A DNA stretch of 64,000 bases, from contig NZ_BLJI01000023.1 of NCBI RefSeq assembly GCF_017312365.1, forward strand, positions 1 to 64,000. The letters run 5' to 3'. The notes below the pieces were generated by a model that saw only the letters and a list, made by a program, of their open reading frames with translations, did not search any database and was not told where the DNA came from. How positions within the stretch are numbered: position 1 is the stretch's first letter; each line of letters begins with the position of its first letter. Both the position numbers and the translations under genes were made by a program. The DNA comes from Chroococcus sp. FPU101. Lineage in GTDB: Bacteria; Cyanobacteriota; Cyanobacteriia; Cyanobacteriales; Microcystaceae. This document shows positions 53,976 through 63,704 of this stretch, in pieces.

Positions 53976-55775
53976 TTATCGTTGATTTCGTTTGCGATTT
54001 TGTTTTTTTCCTTGAAACCACTGCCAAAGTTTAATAAACAATTCTTCGATCCAAAACATCACTTTATCAAACCCGTCTAGAATTCGTTCTAGAAAGTGTT
54101 TTTCATATCCCGTCGGTGTGGATTTGATTTCGACCCAATCTGGCCAATTTTGGTCGGGGTGGCTATCGTAGGAGGTCGGAAAAGGCTGATGGACAATCTC
54201 AGGTTTTTTTTGCTCAACAGATGCCGTTAAAGGGGCTACAGGGGCAATAGACTGGGGTTTAGGCGCAACTTTTCGAGGGGGGATAGGGGAAGGTCGTTTG
54301 ATTTGAGGTTGTTGGGTAGGTTGCGGTAATGCTTGGGGTGCAGGAGGTAAAGCGGTGACAAGTTGCGGTTCTAAAGCGGAAAATGCAGTCTTGGGGTCTC
54401 CACGCCACTCCCCACAACGGGGGGAACCCCCGCAAAGGGGTGGCTCCCAAGTAGAGCAATTTTCCAAGACAGAAGATTGTTTAATGTCGGTAGTGGGTGT
54501 AAAGATGTCATTCCATGTGAGCCAAGGATCTTGTACTGGGGGTTCTGATTGGGTGGGTAATGCTTGGGGTGTGGTTTCTTCTTTGGCAAGGTAATATGAA
54601 AGGGCGGATTTAATTAGAACCTGAATCTTAAACGGATCGGATTCTGGATCGGTGGATTCAGGGATATGATCATTAATACGATCGCCTACAGTATATAACC
54701 AGTCAGATCCTTTTTCTTTAGCTGCTTCTAAAAGTTTTTGTCCTTTTTCTGCACCTGGTATAATAAAAGATTTACCATCGGATGTCGAGAGTTCTTGCAG
54801 TGTTGAACCAAAGAAATAAGCAACCGCAGCCCTTATTAAAACTTGAATTTTCCAAGTAGGTGAATTAGAAAGATCAGTAGAGGTTTGGGTTAGGGTGCGT
54901 TGTACCCATTGGGTTAGGGAAATTAAGTCTTGTTCTTCAATAACAGCTAGTTTTTCATCAAGACGTGTCAGTAGAGGAGGCAATAACTCAGATGATGAGG
55001 GTTCTAGCGGAACGAGAGAAGATTCACCAAATAAGTTAATTTCTTTGGCGATATCACTGGTTTGTTCCCATCGCATAATCCGCCAAAACCATCGTACAGG
55101 GGGAAGGACATTCGGCCAAGTTTTTCTAAAACTCGGCATGAGTCCTGGTGTATTGCGTTGTGCGTTAAAACGTAGTCTAACTTCGTACCAATAGTTCGCT
55201 ATTTCTAAACATATCCGATCTTCTAAAGTTTTTTGTTGCTCGTCTGTGAAAACATCTAAAATTAGATTTCCATTAGTAACAAGGGCTAACCGATGATCTT
55301 CTAATAAAGAGACAATTCCCTGTATTTTAAATGTTTCAGGGACTAGAGTAGAAACTGGGGTTTCAAAAACCGTTAAAGCTGAGGGGTTTTGGAGATCTAA
55401 AAAAGGGTCTTGTGAATAAATTTTGAAACGAGATAAAAAATCAGCGATTGATGTTTCGTCCTCTGGTACTGTGAGATGAATTGACTCTAAAACCCGTTCT
55501 GTGGGCGAAAGTAATTCTGCAGGTTGTTGTTTCTTCAGACGGCTGGCAATTAAACGAGGAACCTTTCTGACACTTTGTTTTAGCTGACGTTGGGCAAACC
55601 GTCCCGCTTGTACCACCAAATAGACGGGATACAATAAGATTTGTAAACCCCATTCTACAGAAGTTTGAGCCGCATTACGCCAAGCGACTCCCGCTTGATC
55701 TTTGATTCGGATCGAATAACGATTCAGAAAGTTAAAAAAGCGACTTTTATAGGGACGGTCAGAAGATGAAGACAT
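53976..55775 (-). CDS. Large cyanobacterial hypothetical protein with repeat insertion
   Basis: 599 residues from ATG 55775; the frame also opens at TTG 55787. The N-terminal half is basic with a helix pair (VEWGLQILLYPVYLVVQAGR), the middle holds FLDLQNPSALTVFETPVS and WYEVRLRFNAQRNTPGLMPS, and a Pro-rich linker (about residues 400-530) leads to a basic, amphipathic C-terminal tail (LERILDGFDKVMFWIEELFI). A GC-rich hairpin repeat is translated inside the linker. It looks membrane-associated; function unknown. Gene present in a normal, uninterrupted frame. Confidence 0.75.
   Translation of the reverse strand: MSSSSDRPYKSRFFNFLNRYSIRIKDQAGVAWRNAAQTSVEWGLQILLYPVYLVVQAGRFAQRQLKQSVRKVPRLIASRLKKQQPAELLSPTERVLESIHLTVPEDETSIADFLSRFKIYSQDPFLDLQNPSALTVFETPVSTLVPETFKIQGIVSLLEDHRLALVTNGNLILDVFTDEQQKTLEDRICLEIANYWYEVRLRFNAQRNTPGLMPSFRKTWPNVLPPVRWFWRIMRWEQTSDIAKEINLFGESSLVPLEPSSSELLPPLLTRLDEKLAVIEEQDLISLTQWVQRTLTQTSTDLSNSPTWKIQVLIRAAVAYFFGSTLQELSTSDGKSFIIPGAEKGQKLLEAAKEKGSDWLYTVGDRINDHIPESTDPESDPFKIQVLIKSALSYYLAKEETTPQALPTQSEPPVQDPWLTWNDIFTPTTDIKQSSVLENCSTWEPPLCGGSPRCGEWRGDPKTAFSALEPQLVTALPPAPQALPQPTQQPQIKRPSPIPPRKVAPKPQSIAPVAPLTASVEQKKPEIVHQPFPTSYDSHPDQNWPDWVEIKSTPTGYEKHFLERILDGFDKVMFWIEELFIKLWQWFQGKKQNRKRNQR
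54404..54444. repeat. GC-rich nested-hairpin (REP-like) repeat inside a coding gene
   Basis: GCCACTCCCC (54404-54413) faces GGGGTGGC (54437-54444), enclosing a perfect CGGGGG-GAA-CCCCCG hairpin (54418-54432). The surrounding bases, about 54381-54457, share the GC-rich character, unlike the AT-rich gene. Read in the gene's frame it gives WEPPLCGGSPRCGEWRGDPK and then TAF, a peptide I know to recur in cyanobacterial proteins where such repeats have inserted. Its length keeps the frame open. Confidence 0.7.
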
Positions 55776-55787
55776 CGCACTGCACAA

Positions 55788-56219
55788 AGGATACTACCTG
55801 CTCTATCTTAACTCGACACAAGTCATCTGTACTTGTCTCCTAACAAAACGGCCTTTCTTCAGGTGAGCTTTTTTGATAATCATTCTAGGATAAATGTTAT
55901 GGTTACTAGACATTTCATTCAATACTGAAAAATCATTAAATTAAATTTTGACAAAGAAGAGAAAACCATTATAATCCATAAAGTTTTTGCTATCATTTAA
56001 CTCCCTTTTGTTAAAGTAATGAGACATTGGGGAGTTATTTTCTAAATCTTAATCTTTTTTTAGGATTTAAGTTTCGGTATAAATCAGAACTTAACTAAAT
56101 AACGGATGATGTTGATTTGATCGGACTTGACGACGCTCAATCCTGAGTTTTAGTAAAGATATACACCTATTAGCCACCCCCAAAAAACGAGTTAAATACA
56201 TCTTTGTCACTTTAAGTTG
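55788..56219. other. Gap upstream of glnN
   Basis: About 430 bases without a supported gene. No tRNA, riboswitch or hairpin of note. The control sites of glnN lie just after it. Confidence 0.4.
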
Positions 56220-56261
56220 GTATCTTTTTTACCTATTTTGGAAATCTGTCTCCAGTATGAT
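56220..56261 (+). promoter_or_regulatory. glnN promoter with NtcA-like site
   Basis: GGTA-TCTTTTT-TACC (56219-56233) is an inverted repeat GTA-N7-TAC, one base shorter than the NtcA consensus GTA-N8-TAC. After 23 bases comes TATGAT (56256-56261), a good -10 box. The architecture is that of an NtcA-activated promoter, which fits glnN, an NtcA target in Synechocystis. The spacer is off by one, so affinity may be low. Confidence 0.5.
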
Positions 56262-56296
56262 TGATTGACTAAAAAACATCAGTAGAGGTAATAGCC

Positions 56297-58471
56297 GTGA
56301 GTGGAAATGAGTCACGAGTTCAAGCAATTTATCAGATTACCAATCGTGAGCCGATGCCCCCAAAAGCTCCCAAAAAATTAGAGGAATTGTGGGCTACAGA
56401 TGTTTTTACACTGAGTAAAATGCAAGAATGTCTCCCTAAAAGCATTTTTAAATCTCTAAAAAACACCATTCAATCTGGGGAACAGCTTGATAGCTCAGTT
56501 GCCGATGTAGTCGCCGTTGCGATGAAAGATTGGGCGATTTCTAAAGGTGCGTTATATTATGCTCACGTCTTTTATCCTTTGACCAATGCCACCGCAGAAA
56601 AGCATGATGGTTTTGTTTCAGTACAAAGTGATGGCTCAGTTATCTCTGAATTTACAGGAAAATTATTAGTACAGGGCGAACCCGATGGTTCCTCTTTCCC
56701 TAATGGTGGTATTCGTTCTACCTTTGAAGCGCGAGGCTATACCGCTTGGGATGTCACTAGCCCTGCGTTTATCATGGAAACTGATAACGGTTCAACCCTT
56801 TGTATTCCTACGGTTTTCGTCTCATGGACAGGTGAAGCATTAGATAAAAAAACACCTCTCTTGCGTTCTAATGCAGCGATGAACAAAGCCGCTACTAAAG
56901 TGTTGAAACTGCTTGGAAACCAAAACGTTGCACCTGTTAATTCGAGTTGTGGTGCAGAACAAGAATACTTTTTAGTCGATGCTAACTTTGCGAATAGCCG
57001 TCCAGACTTATTACTAGCAGGTCGTACCCTATTTGGGAAACCTTCGGCCAAAGGTCAACAATTTGATGACCATTATTTTGGTGCCATTCCCGAACGAGTT
57101 CAAGTCTATATGCAGGATGTAGAAGAACGTTTGTATCGGTTGGGCATTCCAGCGAAAACCCGACATAACGAAGTTGCCCCAGGACAGTTTGAAATCGCCC
57201 CATTTTTTGAGGCGGCCAACGTGGCAACCGATCATCAACAATTACTGATGACTATCCTACGCAACACCGCCAAAAAACATGGTTTAGTGTGTCTACTTCA
57301 TGAAAAGCCGTTCGCAGGTATTAATGGTTCTGGGAAACACGTTAACTGGTCGGTAGGTAATCCTACTCAGGGAAATCTATTAGATCCAGGTGATACTCCT
57401 CACTCTAATGCACAATTCTTAGTCTTCTGTGGTGCGGTTATTCGTGGTGTACATAAATATGGCCCTTTGTTACGGGCAGTTGTTGCGACGGCAAGTAATG
57501 ACCACCGTTTGGGTGCAAATGAAGCTCCACCCGCTATTATATCGGTCTATTTGGGTTCGCAATTAGAAGATGTATTTGAGCAAATTCGCCAAGGAGAGGT
57601 TACGGGTTGTAAGACTAAAGGGGTGATGAATATCGGTGTCGATACTTTACCCGTATTTGCTAAAGACCCTGGTGACAGAAACCGTACCTCACCTTTTGCC
57701 TTTACAGGAAACCGTTTTGAATTTCGTGCAGTGGGTTCGGGGCAGTCTGTCGCAGGGCCTCTAGTTGCAATGAATACCATCCTAGCTGATTCTTTAAATT
57801 GGATAGCCCTGAAGTTAGAAGCTGAGTTAGCCGCAGGATGCGAACTGAATTCCGCCATTCATAAGATACTCAAAGAAGTAATGGATGAACATGGTGCAGT
57901 GGTCTTTAATGGCAACGGATATTCTAAAGAATGGCACCAAATGGCAGTTGAAGAACGGGGGTTAGCGAACTTACGGACGGCTGCTGATGCGTTACCTGTC
58001 CTCAAACAAGAATATATCGAAGAACTGTTCAATAAAATGGGCGTTCTTTCTCCAGTTGAACTCGCTAGTCGGTTTGAAACCTATTCCGAGCAATATATTA
58101 AATCAATAGAGGTAGAGGCTAAATTGGTGATTAGTATCGCTAAAACCGCCATTTATCCCGCAGCAACGCGCTATTTATCTGAACTTTCTAACACAATTCT
58201 GAGTCTAAAAGAATTAGGACTTGATTTTGATACCGAGAGTATTGAGAAAGTATCCTCACTCACTAAATCGATGATGGACTTGGTTAGTAAACTCAGTTTA
58301 GCCTTAAGTCAGCACGATTTTGATTCTCCTGAAGAACATATGCAGTATCTTGCGAAAACCATCCGCCCTTTAATGGATAGTGTACGCGAATACGTCGATG
58401 CTCTAGAAGGTGAAATAGCAGACGATTTATGGCCGTTACCCACCTATCAAGAAATGTTGTTTATTAAATAG
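56297..58471 (+). CDS. glnN: Type III glutamine synthetase
   Basis: 724 residues from GTG 56297, with AGAGGT six bases upstream. GSIII core: [17 protein letters not shown] (metal Glu), [49 protein letters not shown] and [20 protein letters not shown]. It forms ATP-dependent glutamine from glutamate and ammonia and in cyanobacteria is induced under nitrogen starvation next to GlnA. It would sit in the same NtcA-controlled nitrogen circuit as the PirA-like gene in this window. A terminator-like repeat follows the stop. Confidence 0.95.
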   Translation: MSGNESRVQAIYQITNREPMPPKAPKKLEELWATDVFTLSKMQECLPKSIFKSLKNTIQSGEQLDSSVADVVAVAMKDWAISKGALYYAHVFYPLTNATAEKHDGFVSVQSDGSVISEFTGKLLVQGEPDGSSFPNGGIRSTFEARGYTAWDVTSPAFIMETDNGSTLCIPTVFVSWTGEALDKKTPLLRSNAAMNKAATKVLKLLGNQNVAPVNSSCGAEQEYFLVDANFANSRPDLLLAGRTLFGKPSAKGQQFDDHYFGAIPERVQVYMQDVEERLYRLGIPAKTRHNEVAPGQFEIAPFFEAANVATDHQQLLMTILRNTAKKHGLVCLLHEKPFAGINGSGKHVNWSVGNPTQGNLLDPGDTPHSNAQFLVFCGAVIRGVHKYGPLLRAVVATASNDHRLGANEAPPAIISVYLGSQLEDVFEQIRQGEVTGCKTKGVMNIGVDTLPVFAKDPGDRNRTSPFAFTGNRFEFRAVGSGQSVAGPLVAMNTILADSLNWIALKLEAELAAGCELNSAIHKILKEVMDEHGAVVFNGNGYSKEWHQMAVEERGLANLRTAADALPVLKQEYIEELFNKMGVLSPVELASRFETYSEQYIKSIEVEAKLVISIAKTAIYPAATRYLSELSNTILSLKELGLDFDTESIEKVSSLTKSMMDLVSKLSLALSQHDFDSPEEHMQYLAKTIRPLMDSVREYVDALEGEIADDLWPLPTYQEMLFIK

Positions 58472-58488
58472 ATGTGACCTCACCCCAA

Positions 58489-58518
58489 CCCCTCTTCTAA
58501 CCAGGTAGAGGGGCTTTT
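58489..58518 (+). terminator. glnN terminator built from a dispersed repeat
   Basis: CCCCTCT (58489-58495) pairs perfectly with AGAGGGG (58507-58513) around an 11-base loop, then CTTTT. The preceding CCTCACCCCAACCCC marks it as a copy of the dispersed CCCTCACCCC repeat seen at 53835. It appears to serve as the terminator 18 bases after the glnN stop. Confidence 0.65.
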
Positions 58519-58569
58519 AAATCCACATTAAACTACAATTTAATTAAGTAGTTCAATTCGGTAACTCAT

Positions 58570-58770
58570 ATGACTGAAACTCTGTATAACCAAGATTTTC
58601 AGATTTGGCTCGAAAATACGATCGCATCACTCAAAAATCGTGATTTTAATACGCTAGACGTAGAAAACTTAATTGAGGAACTGACAGAGTTGGGGAAATT
58701 GAAACAAATTTTAGACGAAGATTTTTTTTTACCCATCAACCCGATAAACCGCCCACCACAAAAAAGATAA
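58570..58770 (+). pseudogene. DUF29 gene with internal deletion
   Basis: 66 codons. Residues 1-43 ([43 protein letters not shown] shape) are the normal DUF29 start, and the next ten (KQILDEDFF) are its normal C terminus; the 80 or so residues expected between them are missing without loss of frame. After that the natural stop is absent and the frame runs on through a T9 tract into [12 protein letters not shown]. The final A is shared with the ATG of the next gene (TAATG). It is not likely to make a functional protein. Confidence 0.65.
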
Positions 58771-60563
58771 TGTCATCTCCTGTTCGTACCATTCGCCCAG
58801 AAACCACCATCGAACAAGCACAAATAATTTTATTTCGCTATGGACATTCGGGGCTTTCTGTGGTAGACCAAAGTGATCAATTAGTTGGGATTATTTCTCG
58901 ACGAGATTTAGACTTAGCGTTACATCATGGGTTTAGTGATGCACCAGTCAAAGCATACATGACGCGCAACCTCAAAACCATTACCCCAGATACTCCCCTA
59001 TCCGACATCGAAGCCTTGATGGTAACTTATGATTTAGGGCGTTTACCCGTTGTCGAAAATGGGCAGTTAGTGGGAATTGTAACCCGTACTGATGTACTAC
59101 GAGAATTGTATCAAGAACGAGAAAAGAAGAGGACAAGACTGCGTCGTCGCACAGCGCAGCTTGATATGTCCGTAACGAATCAAAGCAGTGAAAATCCTTT
59201 ACTTTCCTGTCTTCTTCCTTCAATACAGGAAAAACTCGCGCCGACACTTTGGCATTTTTTAGAACAAGCAGCCACCGCAGCACAAGAAAGAGGCTGGCAT
59301 TTATACTTAGTGGGTGGGGCAGTACGAGATTTATTGTTATCCAGTTCAAGTAATACACTTTTACTACAAGATCTTGATTTAGTTGTTGATGGTTTTCATC
59401 AATCCGCCGATGTGGGTGCAGGTGTAGAATTAGCCAATAGGTTACGAGAAATTTATCCACAAGCAAAGTTATCCATACATGGAGAGTTTCAAACGGCCGC
59501 TTTGTTATGGCATAAAGATCCTAATTTGGGTTCATTATGGGTAGATATTGCGACTGCGAGAACCGAATTTTATCCCTATCCTGCTGCTAACCCTGAAGTT
59601 GAAGCGAGTTCTATTCGACAAGACTTGTATCGTCGTGATTTTACCATTAATGCTTTAGCAGTCCGTTTAACGTCTCCATCCGAAGGCGAATTATTAGACT
59701 ATTTTGGCGGGGTGTTAGATTTAAGATCCCATCAAATAAAAGTATTACACAGCAATAGTTTTATTGAAGATCCGACACGGATTTATCGGGCGGTGCGGTT
59801 TGCTGTTCGATTAGGATTTAAGATAGAAGCTAGAACACAAGAGTATATCCGTTTTGCGGTCGAGAGTGGAATATATGAGCGTCTCAGAGAAGCGAATCAT
59901 CCTGCACCTGCTTTAACCACACGTCTAAAAGCCGAGTTAAAATACATCTTAGCGGCTCCCTATTGGAAAGGTGCAATACAGTTATTAGATCATTTAAAAG
60001 CCTTAAAATGTTTGCATTCGGATTTACTTCTCACAGATGAATTAGAATGGCAGTTACGTTATCTGAGTCGTTGGTTAAAAATTTTAGCTCCAACTGAGCA
60101 TTTAGAACATTGGTTGATGCGTTTAGAAGTCTTAATTGCATCATTGAATCCAACGGAAAGAGTTAAAATAGCCAATTACTTACAATTGCCCAAAGATAGT
60201 ATAGATCGACTACAGCAACTAGGGACAGTAGAACAGGAGATACAAGAACAGTTATCGATTAATCTAAAAAAAAGTGAAGTCGTTTTATTATTGCGTCGTT
60301 ACAAACTTCCCACTTTAATCATCATCGCTTGTCGCAGTCATCCCGAAAACCGTCAGCTGATTTGGTCACACATTACAAAATGGTCAAAAACACAAGCCCC
60401 TATCGATGGCAATGATCTTAAAAAAATGGGTTATAAACCGAGTCCTGAGTTTAAAGAGATTTTGGATCGTTTATTATGCGCTACCTTAGATGAAGAGATT
60501 AAAGATAGAATGGCGGCTGAAGAATTTGTTAGAGTGAATTATCCGCAGATGAGCGCAAATTAA
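58770..60563 (+). CDS. CBS domain-tRNA nucleotidyltransferase (CCA/poly(A) polymerase family), probably N-terminally truncated
   Basis: 597 residues: two CBS domains (1-115; [19 protein letters not shown] and [20 protein letters not shown]), then a class II nucleotidyltransferase with [23 protein letters not shown] (catalytic Asp pair), [13 protein letters not shown] and [14 protein letters not shown], and a C-terminal tRNA-binding part. Cyanobacterial relatives that I recall are about 900 residues with an N-terminal DHH phosphoesterase domain; here the frame starts just at the CBS domains. Upstream bases still read [14 protein letters not shown] in this frame, so the 5' part has been lost at the DUF29 junction. 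Its reaction is CCA addition or polyadenylation. Confidence 0.75.
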   Translation: MSSPVRTIRPETTIEQAQIILFRYGHSGLSVVDQSDQLVGIISRRDLDLALHHGFSDAPVKAYMTRNLKTITPDTPLSDIEALMVTYDLGRLPVVENGQLVGIVTRTDVLRELYQEREKKRTRLRRRTAQLDMSVTNQSSENPLLSCLLPSIQEKLAPTLWHFLEQAATAAQERGWHLYLVGGAVRDLLLSSSSNTLLLQDLDLVVDGFHQSADVGAGVELANRLREIYPQAKLSIHGEFQTAALLWHKDPNLGSLWVDIATARTEFYPYPAANPEVEASSIRQDLYRRDFTINALAVRLTSPSEGELLDYFGGVLDLRSHQIKVLHSNSFIEDPTRIYRAVRFAVRLGFKIEARTQEYIRFAVESGIYERLREANHPAPALTTRLKAELKYILAAPYWKGAIQLLDHLKALKCLHSDLLLTDELEWQLRYLSRWLKILAPTEHLEHWLMRLEVLIASLNPTERVKIANYLQLPKDSIDRLQQLGTVEQEIQEQLSINLKKSEVVLLLRRYKLPTLIIIACRSHPENRQLIWSHITKWSKTQAPIDGNDLKKMGYKPSPEFKEILDRLLCATLDEEIKDRMAAEEFVRVNYPQMSAN

Positions 60564-60580
60564 ATTTAAGGTAATCCGAT

Positions 60581-61735
60581 TTACTTTTGATTTTGTTCAA
60601 TAACATTGAAAACAGCCTGAGCAATTTTTTGATTAGCTTCTAGGGTAAAATGTCCATCACCGACGAAATTATTTTGATCAGTGGGTGAAACAATTTGATG
60701 AGTACTTACATAAGGAATAGATTCAGCTTCTAATGTTGTTTTAAGAGCTTGAAAAAGATGATCATCGTATCCTTGATCATTTAGTAATAAAACAATTGGT
60801 AATTTTCCGTCAGCTTGAGCCGTTTTAGAAAATTCTTGTATCATTAATTTTAAAACAGCGATTCCTTCCCAATCTAAGTTAAATCCTTTTTCGGTATGAA
60901 TCCGACGATTAACAGAAAATTTAAAATTTTGACTAAACGAGCGTCGAATTAGGCGAATCATTGAAGATGAATCTAAAAAGTTTTGATGAAAAGTAAATAA
61001 ATTATAAAATCGATCATTTTGTTGAAGTTGTTGAATAAATTCTTGCCTTTTTAAAGGTTCTTTTTTAGCTTCACGTAGATCTATTAAAGAATTGATTTTA
61101 GGTTGAATTGCTATTAATTTTTGCTCTTTAATCTGATATTTAGGATAAGTAAATGAGGGTGGAACTTCTGCCCCCCAAGTCATTCCAGACATTGTATCTA
61201 AACCTTGAACACTAGATGCTAAGATAGCAAAAATAACAACATTTGCCTGATTGTATTTTCGGTCTAGAAGATAAGCAGAAAATGAATGATTAGGAGGTGC
61301 AGCAGGCCCAGCAATTAAGCGTAAAGTTAAATTAGGATCTATTTTTTTCATTGCTTCACAAACTTGATTAGAAAATGACATTCCGTATGAAGCAATTAAT
61401 AAATTTTCTTTTTTTTCGGGTTGAGATGGTAATTTTTTCCAGTCTTGAGGTTGTAGCCATCCAGCTTGAGATAAAAGCGAACTTTTTTCATCTGTTTCCC
61501 CCAATTGTCGAAAAACTTTCCCTTCGATTGATCTTCCATAGTCAAAGTATAAATTTAATTGACCAGGTGAAATATTTAGTGGATCAGAAGGATAGGGAAA
61601 TAAAAGATTAATTCCAATATCAAATAAAGCCAAACAAAACATAAACCAAAAGCTAGTTTTAATGACTTTAATTACTTTTTGAGGAAATTTAATTTTATTC
61701 TTAGAATTGAAAATAGATAAATTGTTCTGGCGCAT
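60581..61735 (-). CDS. SGNH-hydrolase-like partner of the MBOAT protein
   Basis: 384 residues. One N-terminal membrane helix (TSFWFMFCLALFDIGINLLF) places the rest in the periplasm. LLIASYGMSFSNQ (block I, Ser) and VGDGHFTLEANQKIAQ (block V Asp-x-x-His) match the SGNH/AlgX-DltD-like fold. The start overlaps the end of the MBOAT gene by 35 bases, showing coupled expression. Such pairs acetylate exopolysaccharide, alginate or wall polymers, with the MBOAT moving the acyl group across the membrane. The role in polysaccharide O-acetylation is inference. Confidence 0.7.
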   Translation of the reverse strand: MRQNNLSIFNSKNKIKFPQKVIKVIKTSFWFMFCLALFDIGINLLFPYPSDPLNISPGQLNLYFDYGRSIEGKVFRQLGETDEKSSLLSQAGWLQPQDWKKLPSQPEKKENLLIASYGMSFSNQVCEAMKKIDPNLTLRLIAGPAAPPNHSFSAYLLDRKYNQANVVIFAILASSVQGLDTMSGMTWGAEVPPSFTYPKYQIKEQKLIAIQPKINSLIDLREAKKEPLKRQEFIQQLQQNDRFYNLFTFHQNFLDSSSMIRLIRRSFSQNFKFSVNRRIHTEKGFNLDWEGIAVLKLMIQEFSKTAQADGKLPIVLLLNDQGYDDHLFQALKTTLEAESIPYVSTHQIVSPTDQNNFVGDGHFTLEANQKIAQAVFNVIEQNQK

Positions 61736-63335
61736 TACTCATTCCCATAAAAATTACTAAAGTTAACAAAGCATAAAAAGCGCCCCTAATAAAAGAAGGG
61801 TAGGACAAATAAAAACGAGGATTTTTATGTAAATATTCTAGAATTTCATAAAATATTAGCAAAGGTAAACCAATTAATCCCGCTAAACTTGGTTTCTGTA
61901 TTGTATAAGTGAATTCACCAAAATGGGTCAATAAAATTTGTGTAAATTGGCTAATTTGTTCAAAGGAACTTGCTCTAAATAACAACCAACCATAAAAAGT
62001 TAATATAAAAAATATTCCCGTTTTTAATAAAAACTTAATATTAAAAACTTTCTCACTATATGTAATATCTAAAACTCGATAAATACACAGTAAGAACCCA
62101 TGATAAAAACCCCATAAAACAAAATTCCAAGCTGCACCATGCCATAATCCACCTAAAACCATTGTGAGCATTAAATTAATATAAGTTCTATTTTTACTCT
62201 TCTTATTTCCACCAAGTGGAATATAAAGATAATCTCGCAACCAAGTTGATAAACTAATATGCCAACGTCGCCAAAATTCACTAGGTGTTTGAGAAAAATA
62301 AGGTAAATTAAAGTTTCTCATTAACTCAAAACCTAATAACTTAGCAACACCTCTAGCAATATCAGAATAAGCCGAAAAATCACAGTAAATTTGAAAAGTA
62401 AATAAAAGAGTTGCCAGAACAACATCTAGCCAAGAAACATAACCTGTATTACCATAGACTGAGTTTACTGAGATGGCTATACTATCAGCGATCGCAATTT
62501 TTTTAAATAATCCAAATAATATTAAAAATAATCCTCTCATTGATTCATCAAAATCTAAAGTGCGAGGTTTTAAAATGCGGGGTAATAACTCAGAAGCTCT
62601 TTCAATTGGCCCTGCTACTAATTGAGGGAAAAACGATAAATAGAGAGCAAAATCAAAAAAATGATCTGTGGCTTGAAGTGACTTTCTATAAACATCAATT
62701 GTATAACTCATTGTTTGAAAAGTATAAAAAGATATTCCCACAGGTAAAATGATATTGAGTTGAAAAAAATCAGCTTCTATTCCCAAAGCAGATAAGGCAG
62801 TTTTAGCACTTCCAATAAAAAAATTAAAATATTTAAAGAAAAATAAAATACCTAAGTTGGCACAGATGCTAATTAGTAAAACAACATGGCGACGCTTAGA
62901 ATCTATTAAACGAACCAAATAAGGATAAATTAAATTAACAATTCCTAAAATTAGTACAATACTGCCAAACAATTGCCACAATAATTGATTTTGCGGAAAG
63001 AGTTGACCCCATTTAATCGAAAAATTGAAAGGTAAAAACTGAAAAGTTACAGCTTGCCATTGTATTAATAAAAAGAAAAAAGCTGCTAAAAAAACTGTTA
63101 AACAAGGAATTAAACGCTCCTTTAAAGTTAATCGGCCTCTTTCAATCACTAAACTACAACAAAAATCTAACGCCGTTGTTAAAATAATCAAAAATAAAAA
63201 GCGTTTATCCCACCAGCCATAAAAAATGTAACTTGCTACAAGCAACATTACATTTTGTCCTCGAAAAGGTAAAAAACGATAAAGAATATAGACAATTAAC
63301 AAAAAAATTAAAAATTCAACCGAATTAAATAGCAT
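61701..63335 (-). CDS. MBOAT family O-acyltransferase (AlgI/DltB-like)
   Basis: 544 residues with about eleven helices. Signature PSEFWRRWHISLSTWLRDYL followed by YIPLGG (351-376) and LGGLWHGAAWNFVLWGFYHG with the invariant His 399. It is the membrane part of the system that passes acyl groups from cytoplasmic donors to envelope glycans. AlgI of alginate acetylation and DltB of teichoic acid D-alanylation are relatives. Operon with the SGNH-like gene; start five bases after the DUF1823 gene. Confidence 0.9.
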   Translation of the reverse strand: MLFNSVEFLIFLLIVYILYRFLPFRGQNVMLLVASYIFYGWWDKRFLFLIILTTALDFCCSLVIERGRLTLKERLIPCLTVFLAAFFFLLIQWQAVTFQFLPFNFSIKWGQLFPQNQLLWQLFGSIVLILGIVNLIYPYLVRLIDSKRRHVVLLISICANLGILFFFKYFNFFIGSAKTALSALGIEADFFQLNIILPVGISFYTFQTMSYTIDVYRKSLQATDHFFDFALYLSFFPQLVAGPIERASELLPRILKPRTLDFDESMRGLFLILFGLFKKIAIADSIAISVNSVYGNTGYVSWLDVVLATLLFTFQIYCDFSAYSDIARGVAKLLGFELMRNFNLPYFSQTPSEFWRRWHISLSTWLRDYLYIPLGGNKKSKNRTYINLMLTMVLGGLWHGAAWNFVLWGFYHGFLLCIYRVLDITYSEKVFNIKFLLKTGIFFILTFYGWLLFRASSFEQISQFTQILLTHFGEFTYTIQKPSLAGLIGLPLLIFYEILEYLHKNPRFYLSYPSFIRGAFYALLTLVIFMGMSNAPEQFIYFQF

Positions 63336-63339
63336 TTAA

Positions 63340-63702
63340 TTAATGAGATTCCATATAACTGAGTAACCAATTTGCTGCGGTTGCGCGACGGGTTTCTATT
63401 GGGCTAAATTCACCAATTTTATAACCCTTAAAACCTAATTTCTCTTTTAATAGTTGTTTATGTTCCCTTTGAATAGAACGAGTTAACTTTACAGTGGGGG
63501 GGCGTTCAGCGATAAAATCAGGAGGATTGGGATATTCATTTCGCCATTCTTCAGCAACGTTACTATTATCCCAAGTTTGACTCACTTCATCATAACGATA
63601 GCCCAAACAGTGCCAAACTAAACCATTTACGGTTTGATTATCAATTTCTTTATTTAAAATCGCCCAAATGGTATCAGTATTTAAAGGTGGTAAATGAGAC
63701 AT
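63340..63702 (-). CDS. DUF1823 family protein
   Basis: 120 residues from ATG 63702 (a TTG lies one codon before). Typical sequence WAILNKEIDNQTVNGLVWHC, LGYRYDEVSQTWD, AEEWRNEYPNPPDFIAERPP, TVKLTRSIQREHKQLLK and GYKIGEFSPIETRRATAANW matches DUF1823, a plant/cyanobacterial family without known function. Soluble. It may be cotranscribed with the MBOAT gene four bases downstream. Its start is two bases from the divergent EamA start. Confidence 0.85.
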   Translation of the reverse strand: MSHLPPLNTDTIWAILNKEIDNQTVNGLVWHCLGYRYDEVSQTWDNSNVAEEWRNEYPNPPDFIAERPPTVKLTRSIQREHKQLLKEKLGFKGYKIGEFSPIETRRATAANWLLSYMESH

Positions 63703-63704
63703 CA

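Noticed and set aside
54259-54594. Several open frames on both strands through the GC-rich repeat
   Set aside because: They are artefacts of low stop-codon density in the GC-rich hairpin; the long minus-strand gene explains the region.
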